NCBI GenBank assembly: GCA_002358855.1
Contig: DEPQ01000044.1
Coordinates: 1-6,049 of the forward strand
Length of the DNA stretch: 6,049 bases
Source of the DNA: Bacteroidales bacterium UBA3388
GTDB lineage: Bacteria; Bacteroidota; Bacteroidia; Bacteroidales; P3
Direction: 5' to 3'
In this document: one piece after another, positions 1 to 6,049 of the stretch
Numbering within the stretch: the first letter of the stretch is position 1
Layout of the letters: each line of letters opens with the position of its first letter
Translations under genes and position numbers: made by a program
Notes under the pieces: model-generated
What the model saw: the letters and a program-made list of their open reading frames with translations, nothing else
What the model was told of the DNA's origin: nothing
The model's database searches: none

Positions 1-182
1 CCTTCACGACAATCGTTGTCGAAACAAACAGGGTGTGATAATTTATCTACTAATTGTTCGTTTAATATGTCCAACATTTCTAAGAAAGAACAGTCGGGCG
101 AAATATTTTCTACTTTATATGTTTCAAAGCGTCCTTTTGCTCTTGCATTTTCTTGACGCCAAATTTTCAAGGTTAAATTCAT
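1..182 (-). CDS. sdhB: Succinate dehydrogenase / fumarate reductase iron-sulphur subunit SdhB (5' part, runs off the window)
   Basis: This is the electron-transfer subunit, which passes electrons through [2Fe-2S], [4Fe-4S] and [3Fe-4S] clusters between the SdhA flavin and the SdhC haems at the cytoplasmic face of the membrane. Only the first 60 codons are present. The protein starts MNLTLKIWRQ, continues with KGRFETYKV and SFLEMLDILNEQL, and ends PVCFDNDCRE. This is the plant-type ferredoxin fold at the N terminus of SdhB in Bacteroidota, and Cys58 in DCRE is the expected first ligand of the [2Fe-2S] cluster. The remaining cysteine motifs lie beyond the window edge. The ATG follows the sdhA stop codon with one base between them (TAA-A-ATG), so translation is probably coupled to sdhA. 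The reading was translated by hand from the minus strand. The family assignment is firm, but SdhB versus FrdB cannot be settled from sequence, because complexes of this type can run in either direction. Confidence 0.93.
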   Translation of the reverse strand, partial: MNLTLKIWRQENARAKGRFETYKVENISPDCSFLEMLDILNEQLVDKLSHPVCFDNDCRE

Positions 183-183
183 T

Positions 184-2121
184 TTACTTGTAATTTCTTT
201 GTTGAACTTTAATAAACTCGTAATTTAATTCTTCTTTATGTAATTGTGGTTCGTTTCCTTCTCCTTGGTATTCCCAAGCTCCAACATACATAAATTGTTC
301 GTCATTTCTCTTAGCTTCTCCTTCTTCTGTTTGATGTTCTTCACGGAAGTGTCCTCCACAACTTTCTTCTCTGTGTAAAGCATCTTTTGCCATAAGTTGA
401 GCAAGTTCAATATGATCTGACAATCTCAAGGCTTTTTCTAATTCAGGGTTCATTGAAGAAGTATCTCCTGTGATTCTAACGTTTGCCCAGAAGTCTTCTT
501 TCAACGCTTTGAGCATTGGAATTGCTTCTTGTAAGCCTTGAGCTGTTCTTCCCATACCAACTTTATTCCACATTATGTGTCCTAATTCTTTTTGGAAAGT
601 ATCTACACTCTTATTTCCTTTTATTGACATTAACTTTTCTATTTTTGCTGCTACTGCTTTTTCTGCTTCGTCAAATTCTGGAACTGTTGTTGGTATTGGT
701 TGAGAATAAATTTCTTTTGAAAGGTAATTTTGAATTGTGTAAGGCAAAACGAAGTATCCATCTGCTAAACCTTGCATCAATGCAGAAGCACCTAAACGGT
801 TTGCTCCGTGATCTGAGAAGTTTGCTTCACCTGCTGCAAATAATCCTTCGATTGTTGTTTGTAATTCATAGTCTACCCATAATCCTCCCATTGTATAGTG
901 AACCGCTGGGTAAATCATCATTGGTGTTTCGTAAGGATTTTGTGCTGTAATTTTTTCATACATTTGGAATAAGTTTCCATATCTTGCTTCTACTTTGTCT
1001 TTTCCTAAACGTTTGATTGCAGAAGAGAAATCAAGATATACGGCTTGACCTGTTCCTACGCCATAACCTGCATCGCATCTTTCTTTTGCTGCTCTTGAAG
1101 CTATATCTCTTGGAACTAAGTTACCAAATGCAGGATAACGTCTTTCTAAGTAGTAATCTCTGTCTTCTTCTTTTATATCTGTTGGTTTAAGTTTTCCTGC
1201 TCTGATTGCTTCCGAGTCTTCTATTTTCTTAGGAACCCAAATTCTTCCGTCATTACGTAAACTTTCGCTCATCAAGGTTAATTTTGATTGATAGTCTCCA
1301 TGAACAGGGATACAAGTAGGGTGGATTTGTACGTAACAAGGATTTGCAAAGCAAGCACCTTTTTTGTAACATTGCCAAGCGGCTGAACCATTTGAGTTCA
1401 TCGCATTTGTAGAAAGGAAATAAACATTTCCATATCCTCCTGTTGCAACAACTACAGCATGACCAAACCAACGTTCTAATTTACCTGTTTGTAAATCTCT
1501 TGTGATGATTCCGCGTGCTTTTCCATCAACTAAAACTACGTCCATCATCTCTTTTCTTTCGTACATCTTAACTGTACCTGCTTTTATCTCTTTTGATAAT
1601 GCTGAATAAGCACCTAAAAGAAGTTGTTGGCCTGTTTGTCCTTTTGCATAGAAGGTACGGCTTACTTGTGCTCCACCAAATGAACGGTTATCAAGCATTC
1701 CTGCATAGTCTCTTGCGAAAGGAACACCTTGTGCAACGCATTGGTCAATTATATTGTTACTTACTTCTGCTAAACGATAAACATTTGCTTCTCTTGCACG
1801 ATAGTCTCCTCCTTTGATGGTGTCATAGAAAAGTCTTCCTACGCTATCGCCATCGTTTGGATAGTTTTTTGCTGCGTTTATACCACCTTGTGCTGCGATT
1901 GAGTGAGCACGACGAGGTGAGTCTGAGATGCAGAATATTTTTACATTGAATCCTAATGCTCCTAATGAAGCGGCAGCAGATGCTCCTGCTAATCCTGTTC
2001 CTACAACAATAACATCTAATTTTCTTTTATTGGCAGGATTTACTAACTTTTGGTCTGCTTTATATTTTGTCCATTTCTCGCTAAGTGGTCCTTGCGGAAT
2101 TTTGGAATTAAGTGTTACCAT
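184..2121 (-). CDS. sdhA: Succinate dehydrogenase / fumarate reductase flavoprotein subunit SdhA
   Basis: This is the catalytic subunit, which interconverts succinate and fumarate on a covalently bound FAD in the cytoplasm. The 645 residues match the usual size of the Bacteroidales form. The dinucleotide-binding motif GTGLAG is at residues 41-46. RAHSIAAQGGINAA (71-84) carries His73, the expected covalent FAD attachment site. By family knowledge the substrate site comprises His267 (IHPT), Glu286 (LMSESLR), Arg338 of PRDIASR as proton shuttle, His408 (VHYTMGG) and Arg442 (GANRLGAS). All are present, so the enzyme should be active. The capping domain lies between the two halves of the FAD domain. 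The C-terminal helical region includes ESCGGHFREEHQTEEGEA (586-603), typical of the group. The start MVTLNSKIPQGP agrees with relatives as I remember them. The gene lies 28 bp after sdhC with no Shine-Dalgarno sequence but an A-rich leader, and one base before sdhB. It may act as fumarate reductase in an anaerobe. Confidence 0.97.
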   Translation of the reverse strand: MVTLNSKIPQGPLSEKWTKYKADQKLVNPANKRKLDVIVVGTGLAGASAAASLGALGFNVKIFCISDSPRRAHSIAAQGGINAAKNYPNDGDSVGRLFYDTIKGGDYRAREANVYRLAEVSNNIIDQCVAQGVPFARDYAGMLDNRSFGGAQVSRTFYAKGQTGQQLLLGAYSALSKEIKAGTVKMYERKEMMDVVLVDGKARGIITRDLQTGKLERWFGHAVVVATGGYGNVYFLSTNAMNSNGSAAWQCYKKGACFANPCYVQIHPTCIPVHGDYQSKLTLMSESLRNDGRIWVPKKIEDSEAIRAGKLKPTDIKEEDRDYYLERRYPAFGNLVPRDIASRAAKERCDAGYGVGTGQAVYLDFSSAIKRLGKDKVEARYGNLFQMYEKITAQNPYETPMMIYPAVHYTMGGLWVDYELQTTIEGLFAAGEANFSDHGANRLGASALMQGLADGYFVLPYTIQNYLSKEIYSQPIPTTVPEFDEAEKAVAAKIEKLMSIKGNKSVDTFQKELGHIMWNKVGMGRTAQGLQEAIPMLKALKEDFWANVRITGDTSSMNPELEKALRLSDHIELAQLMAKDALHREESCGGHFREEHQTEEGEAKRNDEQFMYVGAWEYQGEGNEPQLHKEELNYEFIKVQQRNYK

Positions 2122-2149
2122 ATTGTTTTCTAATTTGATATTATTTTAA

Positions 2150-3067
2150 TTATTTACAAAACATTACAAATAAAGGTACGATTGCAAATCCTAATGGAAC
2201 GATTACTGCGTATGCTCCTGCAAGATATTCAATTGCTTTATTGTATTTTTTGTGATTTAAACCAAATGTTTGGAATATTGAATTGATTGCGTGGAATAAG
2301 TGAATACCTAATATTACTAATGCTAATAAATAGATTAGTGAATAAGTCTTATTTGAGAATAACTTATTACACATTGTGTAGAAATCAGGTTCATATTCGT
2401 TGAAATCTTCACCTACGAATTGAACTAACTCTTCTTTTGTAAGATTTATCAATTCTTCTTTGTCCTTAGATAGTTTATCTGAAGGTTGTCCTGTTTGAAC
2501 AAGTTGTATAAACGGCATATACTCTAATTGAAGCGCCATCATTTGTTCTTGAGCTGCTTCTTGGCTTATTTTTCCGTTCATCATATCTTCTTGAATCAAT
2601 GCAACTTTGTCTTCAAAGTGTCTTGCAACATCTTCTACCTCTATTGTATAAGTGTCAGAGTTGTCTTCAACAACTATTCCGAACTTAACAAAATAGAAAT
2701 TGATAAAGTGAATAACCAAAAACGCAAATACAACTCCACCAGTGTAGATCATAAACTTAGATCCTGCATGTGTCTTTGTTTTAGAAGGCACTGCATATCC
2801 GATAGGTCTTGCTTTTTTGTTTTCAATAGTTAATAAAATCGCCACAACTACGTGAACCAAAACACTAAGTATCAAGATAACTTCAAATATCTTGACAATC
2901 CAGTTTGTTCCCATAAAGTGACATACATTTCTGTACCATTCACCTCCGTCTTCTCTTAGAATACAAAGGTTTAATCCCATGTGCATCGGTAAAAACAGCA
3001 ATAAAAATGCTCCAACCGCAGCAATGGTAATCTTTTTTGTGATTGATGCTAATTTTACTAAACTCAT
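2150..3067 (-). CDS. sdhC: Succinate dehydrogenase / fumarate reductase cytochrome b subunit SdhC, with an enlarged TM3-TM4 loop
   Basis: This is the membrane anchor that binds two b haems and menaquinone and holds SdhA and SdhB to the inner membrane. Five hydrophobic helices can be seen at about residues 14-34, 58-80, 106-127, 242-262 and 283-302, as expected for the single-subunit b558 family. Candidate haem ligands by position are His29 (LPMHMGLN), His72 (VLVHVVV), His120 (VIHFINF) and His256 (GIHLFHA). The segment FQTFGLNHKKYNKAIEYL (265-282) is typical of Bacteroidota members. At 305 residues it is longer than the roughly 220-230 I expect for the family. The extra length lies between helices 3 and 4 (about residues 132-230), is strongly acidic and is predicted to face the periplasm, because the positive charges cluster in the N terminus and in loops 2-3 and 4-5. 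It is the first gene of sdhCAB and has its own promoter just upstream. The ATG at 3067 is preceded by an A-rich leader rather than a Shine-Dalgarno sequence. Confidence 0.93.
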   Translation of the reverse strand: MSLVKLASITKKITIAAVGAFLLLFLPMHMGLNLCILREDGGEWYRNVCHFMGTNWIVKIFEVILILSVLVHVVVAILLTIENKKARPIGYAVPSKTKTHAGSKFMIYTGGVVFAFLVIHFINFYFVKFGIVVEDNSDTYTIEVEDVARHFEDKVALIQEDMMNGKISQEAAQEQMMALQLEYMPFIQLVQTGQPSDKLSKDKEELINLTKEELVQFVGEDFNEYEPDFYTMCNKLFSNKTYSLIYLLALVILGIHLFHAINSIFQTFGLNHKKYNKAIEYLAGAYAVIVPLGFAIVPLFVMFCK

Positions 3068-3095
3068 TTCTTTTTTATTTTTTATTATTATTTAT

Positions 3096-3110
3096 TTTTT
3101 CTAAGAATAA
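3096..3110. promoter_or_regulatory. Inverted repeat downstream of the -7 box (candidate operator, copy 2)
   Basis: TTTTTCTAAGAATAA shares its first 12 bases with the copy at 3128-3142. It has the same 7-bp arms with one mismatch (T at 3108). The centre-to-centre distance is 32 bp, about three helical turns, so both sites would lie on the same face of the DNA and flank the -7 box. It covers or follows the expected transcription start of sdhCAB. Confidence 0.35.
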
Positions 3111-3115
3111 TTTTG

Positions 3116-3146
3116 CAAAAGTATGAATTTTTCTAAGAAAAACGAA
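3116..3146 (-). promoter_or_regulatory. Bacteroidota-type promoter for sdhCAB
   Basis: On the minus strand, TACTTTTG (3123-3116) matches the Bacteroidota -7 consensus TAnnTTTG exactly. TTCG (3146-3143) stands 19 bp upstream of it, where the -33 box TTTG is expected, with one mismatch. Transcription would start a few bases below 3116 and give a leader of roughly 40 nt before the sdhC ATG. The -33 box lies only four bases after the U32 stop codon. The perfect palindrome TTTTGCAAAA (3111-3120) overlaps the -7 box. No convincing terminator hairpin separates the U32 gene from this promoter, so read-through into sdhCAB is possible. Confidence 0.72.
3128..3142. promoter_or_regulatory. Inverted repeat between the -33 and -7 boxes (candidate operator, copy 1)
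   Basis: TTTTTCTAAGAAAAA is a perfect inverted repeat with 7-bp arms around a single central base at 3135. It lies entirely within the spacer between the two promoter boxes of sdhC, where a bound repressor would block polymerase. A second copy starts 32 bp away. The sequence is AT-rich, so chance cannot be excluded. No regulator can be named from it. Confidence 0.4.
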
Positions 3147-3150
3147 AAAA

Positions 3151-4962
3151 TCACACATAAACTTCCATTAAACAATTTTCGCAATCAAACTTTAATCGGT
3201 ATTTGTGATTGTTATCTTTTAAGAAAAGTTCACTTTGATAGTCTTTTTGCTGTTTGTGGCGTTTTAAACACTGACCTAAATTATATCTTATGCAATTACG
3301 TGAACGCATTAGACAGATTTCTTCTTTTTTCATCTGCTTTTCCAAAGCATATTCCTTGACTTTAACGCCTTTATTTTCGTAAAAGGCTTTTGATTCTTCG
3401 TTACTTACGTTTTCGGTGTAATCAATTTCATTTTTATAATAAGGAATAGAAAAATCAAGTGTGCGTTGCTTTGGAGTAGAGTATGAAGATAGGATTTTCT
3501 CTTGCAAACTTTCTAAAATATCTCTTCGTAAAGAATTGAGAAAAGAGGCTGGAAAGAAATATTCTTCTTGACAAGCGTAAGTGAAATTATCAAGTTCAAA
3601 AATAGTATTTCCCATTTTAGAAAATTGATTCTTTGTTTTAGAAAAATAATCCTTTGAATTATTTGAATATTCCTTTGAATTAAAAAAATATTTCTTTGTT
3701 TTATTTCCTCGTTTGTCTGACGCCTCTATATAATTGTTTGACAAGGTTATATCAACTCTAAGTTTTCTTTCTGATTTTCCGCTAAGTTGTTTTTCAAAAG
3801 CAATGTCTTTGTTACGGAAAATCTTTGTTCCTTTTTTAAGATTGAGGGATTTGTTAATTTTTATTTGATTGTTAGAAAATCCATTCACAAGAAAACCTTC
3901 GCTAATCCCCTTTTCATCAACGGCAATCAGTCCATCAGAAGCAGAAAACACCTCATCGCTATTCAATATCAAGATATTGCCTTTTGATTGCACTACTTGA
4001 CCAACATATTTTCCTATACTCTTTGTTGTATCTATGTTTCCTGTTATTTCTTTTCTGCCTTTGAGAAAGAAAGTTGTGTATCCGCGATTAAAACTCTTAT
4101 CAATATCGGTTTGAAACTCTTGTTTAACCTCTCCAAACGAAGAACGGCAGTATTGAGGATTGTTTTCTATAAATTCATTTAATAATTTGTTGTAGTGAGA
4201 AGTTACATTCTTTACGTATGTTATATCTTTAAGTCTGCCTTCTATCTTAAAACTACAAACACCTGCTTCAATCATTTCTGCCAAATGAGAAGATGCGTTA
4301 AAATCTTTTGTAGATAATAGATATTTATCCTTTTGTAAAATTTTACCTTCTGCATTTATTAAATCGTATCTTGATCTGCACGATTGAGAACAAACTCCAC
4401 GATTTCCACTTCTTTGAGTTTGATAAAGCGAAAGGTAACATTGTCCGCTAATTGAGCAACATAATGCTCCGTGAACAAAAGCCTCTAATTCAACTTGCGG
4501 ACAATAATTGTGCATTTCTTGTATTTGTTCAACAGAAAACTCTCTTGGCAAAACAACTCTATCAATTCCTGTTTCGTAAAGGAATTTTAGTTTATCTTTT
4601 GTAAAGACATTCATCTGTGTAGAAGCGTGTAACTGAATTGGAACGCTCAAAGATTGCAAATAAGCCATATCTTGCACAATTATTGCATCGACTTTTATCT
4701 CGCAAAGTTCCTTTACCGCTTTTTTTGCAGCGCTTAACTCCTCATCAAGTAAGAGTGTATTCATCGTAACATAGACTCTTGCTCCAAAAAGGTGAGCATA
4801 GTCCACTACTCTTTTAATATCTTCAAGCGAATTAGTCGCTACACTTCTTGCACCAAGCTTTTCATAACCTATATATACAGCATCGGCTCCACAATCAATA
4901 GCCGCCTTTGCTATTTCATAGTTTCGTGCAGGAGAAAGAAGTTCTAATTGTTTTTTTTTCAC
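3151..4962 (-). CDS. U32 family protein (RlhA/TrhP-like; 'peptidase U32' or 'collagenase-like')
   Basis: Members studied in Escherichia coli (RlhA on 23S rRNA, TrhP on tRNA) make 5-hydroxylated pyrimidines and depend on Fe-S cluster and prephenate pathways. The protease label is historical. Numbering from the GTG at 4962 gives 603 residues, closer to RlhA (about 650) than to TrhP (about 450). It opens with KKKQLELLSPARNYEIAKAA and a TIM-barrel-like region. The U32 signature is EAFVHGALCCSISGQCYLS (160-178) with Cys168, Cys169 and Cys175, followed by NRGVCSQSCRSRY with Cys191 and Cys195. The C-terminal cysteines (557, 565, 594, 597) sit in MRSRNCIRYNLGQC and KFDCENCLMEV and could bind metal or Fe-S. 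A repeat-rich linker occupies about residues 418-452. No ATG start is available: an in-frame TAG sits at 4980-4978, leaving TTG at 4977 (608 residues, 14-bp overlap with the transporter gene) or GTG at 4962 (one-base gap). I prefer GTG because the family homology begins just after it. The RNA substrate cannot be told from sequence. Confidence 0.88.
   Translation of the reverse strand: MKKKQLELLSPARNYEIAKAAIDCGADAVYIGYEKLGARSVATNSLEDIKRVVDYAHLFGARVYVTMNTLLLDEELSAAKKAVKELCEIKVDAIIVQDMAYLQSLSVPIQLHASTQMNVFTKDKLKFLYETGIDRVVLPREFSVEQIQEMHNYCPQVELEAFVHGALCCSISGQCYLSLYQTQRSGNRGVCSQSCRSRYDLINAEGKILQKDKYLLSTKDFNASSHLAEMIEAGVCSFKIEGRLKDITYVKNVTSHYNKLLNEFIENNPQYCRSSFGEVKQEFQTDIDKSFNRGYTTFFLKGRKEITGNIDTTKSIGKYVGQVVQSKGNILILNSDEVFSASDGLIAVDEKGISEGFLVNGFSNNQIKINKSLNLKKGTKIFRNKDIAFEKQLSGKSERKLRVDITLSNNYIEASDKRGNKTKKYFFNSKEYSNNSKDYFSKTKNQFSKMGNTIFELDNFTYACQEEYFFPASFLNSLRRDILESLQEKILSSYSTPKQRTLDFSIPYYKNEIDYTENVSNEESKAFYENKGVKVKEYALEKQMKKEEICLMRSRNCIRYNLGQCLKRHKQQKDYQSELFLKDNNHKYRLKFDCENCLMEVYV
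3608..3712. repeat. Degenerate 21-bp tandem repeats inside the U32 gene
   Basis: About five units of 21 bp follow one another at 3608-3628, 3629-3649, 3650-3670, 3671-3691 and 3692-3712. Units three and four share TCCTTTGAATTA, units two and five share TTCTTTGTTTTA, and units one and two share TTTTAGAAAA. Because 21 is a multiple of three, the tract stays in frame and encodes seven-residue units such as FFNSKEY, SNNSKDY, FSKTKNQ and FSKMGNT. This gives a Lys/Asn/Ser/aromatic-rich linker before the C-terminal part of the protein. The units have diverged, so the expansion is not recent. Confidence 0.7.
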
Positions 4963-4963
4963 G

Positions 4964-6049
4964 TTATGGTAATCCAACTATAAGTAATATTTGAATACTT
5001 AGCACTCTTAAAAACATAGTCAAAGGATATACTGTTGCATAAACAACAGAAGGAGTAGAATGTTGCGATTGTGAATTTGCAAAAGCAAGAGCAGGAGGAT
5101 TAGTTGTACTTCCTGACAAAAGCCCACAAATAGTTAAATAATCCATTTTGAATTTTATGCGAGCAATTAAGCCAATTATCAAAGTAGGCACAAGAGTTAT
5201 TATAACGCCGTAAAGTAACCACATATACCCTCCATTGATTATTGAAGCAACAAAGTCTTTTCCTGCCGAAAGTCCCACAGCCGCCAAGAAAAGTGAAATA
5301 CCTATTTCTCTAATCATCATATTTGCTGAGGTAGTTGTAAAAGTTACTATTTTATAATGAGGTCCGAATCTACCCATTAGTATAGCTACAATAAGCGGAC
5401 CGCCAGCTAATCCTAATTTCACTGATTGTGGCAAACCGGGAAAAGCAATCGGAATAGAGCCAAGCACAATTCCTAAAACAATTCCAAGAAATATTGGAAT
5501 AAGATTAGGAATTTCTAAACGTTTTAGAGAATTACCTAAAATTTCTGATACTTTTTCTATTCTTTCTATGCTTCCTACAAGTGTAACTCTATCTCCCATT
5601 TGAAGAGTTAGGTTTCTATTTGCAATCAATTCAATACCGCTTCGATTTATTCTTGTGATATTTACTCCGTATAAAGCTCTTATATTTAGCGAACCAATAG
5701 TTTTACCATTCAATTCAGGCTTTGTAACAACTACTTTGCGAGAAACCAAGTCGTGTTTTGGAGTATCCCATTCCGTAGAGGGCAATTCGTGTTCTTTTCC
5801 CAATAACATAACGATTGCTTTCTCATCTTCTTGGGTTGTAATCAAACGAAGAATATCTCCTTTTTGGAGAATTGTATCATCAGTTGCAATTTCTATATCT
5901 CCATTTGCGTGTTTGATTCTTGAAACCACCAAAGTAGTTTTAAAATTGCTTACAACATCTCTTATTTTCTTTCCAACAACTCCTTGATTCTCTACTAAAA
6001 CATTTAATCTTAGGGTTTGAGGTGCTTGATGTTGCTGAGTTTGTTCTTC
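4964..6049 (-). CDS. AspT/YidE/YbjL family transporter, C-terminal part (5' end beyond the window)
   Basis: This is an inner-membrane transporter of the aspartate:alanine exchanger-related family, whose substrate cannot be inferred. The frame is open to the window edge, giving 361 residues out of an expected 550 or so. The N-terminal membrane domain is missing. Visible first are two RCK_C (TrkA-C) domains, at about residues 14-86 (VENQGVVGKKIRDV to GDILRLIT) and 100-170 (VVTKPELNGKTIGSL to MGDRVTLVGS), which bind ligands in related transporters. The second membrane domain follows (about 180-361), with family motifs GLAGGPLIVAILMGR, REIGISLFLAAVGLSAG, LLSGSTTNPPALAFAN and VYATVYPLTMFLR, and five or six hydrophobic helices. 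The stop TAA at 4966-4964 abuts or overlaps the U32 start, suggesting co-transcription with that gene. A TTG at 5932 is internal to the first RCK_C domain and is not a credible start. Confidence 0.92.
   Translation of the reverse strand, partial: EEQTQQHQAPQTLRLNVLVENQGVVGKKIRDVVSNFKTTLVVSRIKHANGDIEIATDDTILQKGDILRLITTQEDEKAIVMLLGKEHELPSTEWDTPKHDLVSRKVVVTKPELNGKTIGSLNIRALYGVNITRINRSGIELIANRNLTLQMGDRVTLVGSIERIEKVSEILGNSLKRLEIPNLIPIFLGIVLGIVLGSIPIAFPGLPQSVKLGLAGGPLIVAILMGRFGPHYKIVTFTTTSANMMIREIGISLFLAAVGLSAGKDFVASIINGGYMWLLYGVIITLVPTLIIGLIARIKFKMDYLTICGLLSGSTTNPPALAFANSQSQHSTPSVVYATVYPLTMFLRVLSIQILLIVGLP

Noticed and set aside
516..950. A 144-codon open frame on the plus strand, rich in Leu and Phe
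   Set aside because: It lies antisense within sdhA, whose protein is conserved throughout. Its Leu/Phe-rich composition is what the complement of this AT-rich gene would give.
2378..2674. SdhC insertion as the product of a frameshift or assembly error
   Set aside because: Family sequence is in the same frame before and after it, and there is no stop codon inside. A compensating pair of indels giving such a consistently acidic, helix-like segment is unlikely.
2528..2833. A 101-codon plus-strand frame opposite the SdhC insertion
   Set aside because: It has no recognisable family features, and the sdhC frame is continuous across it with family helices on both sides.
3068..3150. Rho-independent terminator for the U32 gene in the gap before sdhC
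   Set aside because: The inverted repeats here are AT-only apart from one C-G pair, so they would make very weak hairpins. A regulatory or chance reading fits better than a terminator.
3151..4962. The U32 protein as a secreted collagenase or virulence protease
   Set aside because: There is no signal peptide, and the conserved cysteines and overall layout fit the RNA hydroxylation members of the family. The protease name comes from early work on one homologue.
4964..5932. Taking TTG at 5932 as the transporter start
   Set aside because: The same frame continues upstream to the window edge with RCK_C-like sequence (RLNVLVENQGVVGKKIRDV), so 5932 is internal and the gene is cut by the window rather than short.
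5655..5987. A 110-codon plus-strand frame opposite the transporter
   Set aside because: It is antisense to conserved RCK_C domains and has no recognisable motif.

Overview
The window looks like ordinary chromosomal DNA from a member of the Bacteroidota, most likely the order Bacteroidales. The evidence is the close resemblance of the flavoprotein to the Bacteroides-type succinate dehydrogenase/fumarate reductase, the sdhC-sdhA-sdhB gene order with a single cytochrome b subunit and no sdhD, the AT-rich composition, the lack of Shine-Dalgarno sequences before the genes, and a promoter matching the Bacteroidota consensus (TAnnTTTG at -7). All five genes lie on the minus strand, so transcription runs from high to low coordinates, and coding sequence fills nearly everything. 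The only gaps of note are 83 bases before sdhC and 28 bases between sdhC and sdhA. No gene-free stretch exceeds 300 bases, and I see no tRNA, rRNA, CRISPR array, insertion sequence or defence system.

In transcription order, the window opens (6049 to 4964) inside an AspT/YidE/YbjL-type membrane transporter whose N-terminal half lies outside the window. What remains is two regulatory RCK_C (TrkA-C) domains followed by the second membrane domain. One base after its stop codon, or overlapping it by 14 bases depending on the start chosen, comes a U32-family protein. This is the group of radical- or Fe-S-linked RNA hydroxylation enzymes still labelled 'peptidase U32' or 'collagenase-like'. It has a non-ATG start followed by a run of nine A. 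It also carries a run of degenerate 21-bp tandem repeats that encode a Lys/Asn/Ser/aromatic-rich linker.

After a short gap with a convincing promoter come sdhC, sdhA and the first 60 codons of sdhB. Together they encode the membrane anchor, the flavoprotein and the iron-sulphur subunit of a B-type, di-haem succinate:menaquinone oxidoreductase / fumarate reductase. This complex links the reductive or oxidative TCA branch to the quinone pool.

The points most worth a second look are: (a) an extra acidic segment of roughly 70-100 residues, predicted periplasmic, in SdhC between transmembrane helices 3 and 4; (b) two copies of a near-perfect inverted repeat, 32 bp apart, on either side of the sdhC -7 box, which look like an operator pair; (c) the 21-bp repeat tract in the U32 gene. 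I found nothing that amounts to a new biological system.
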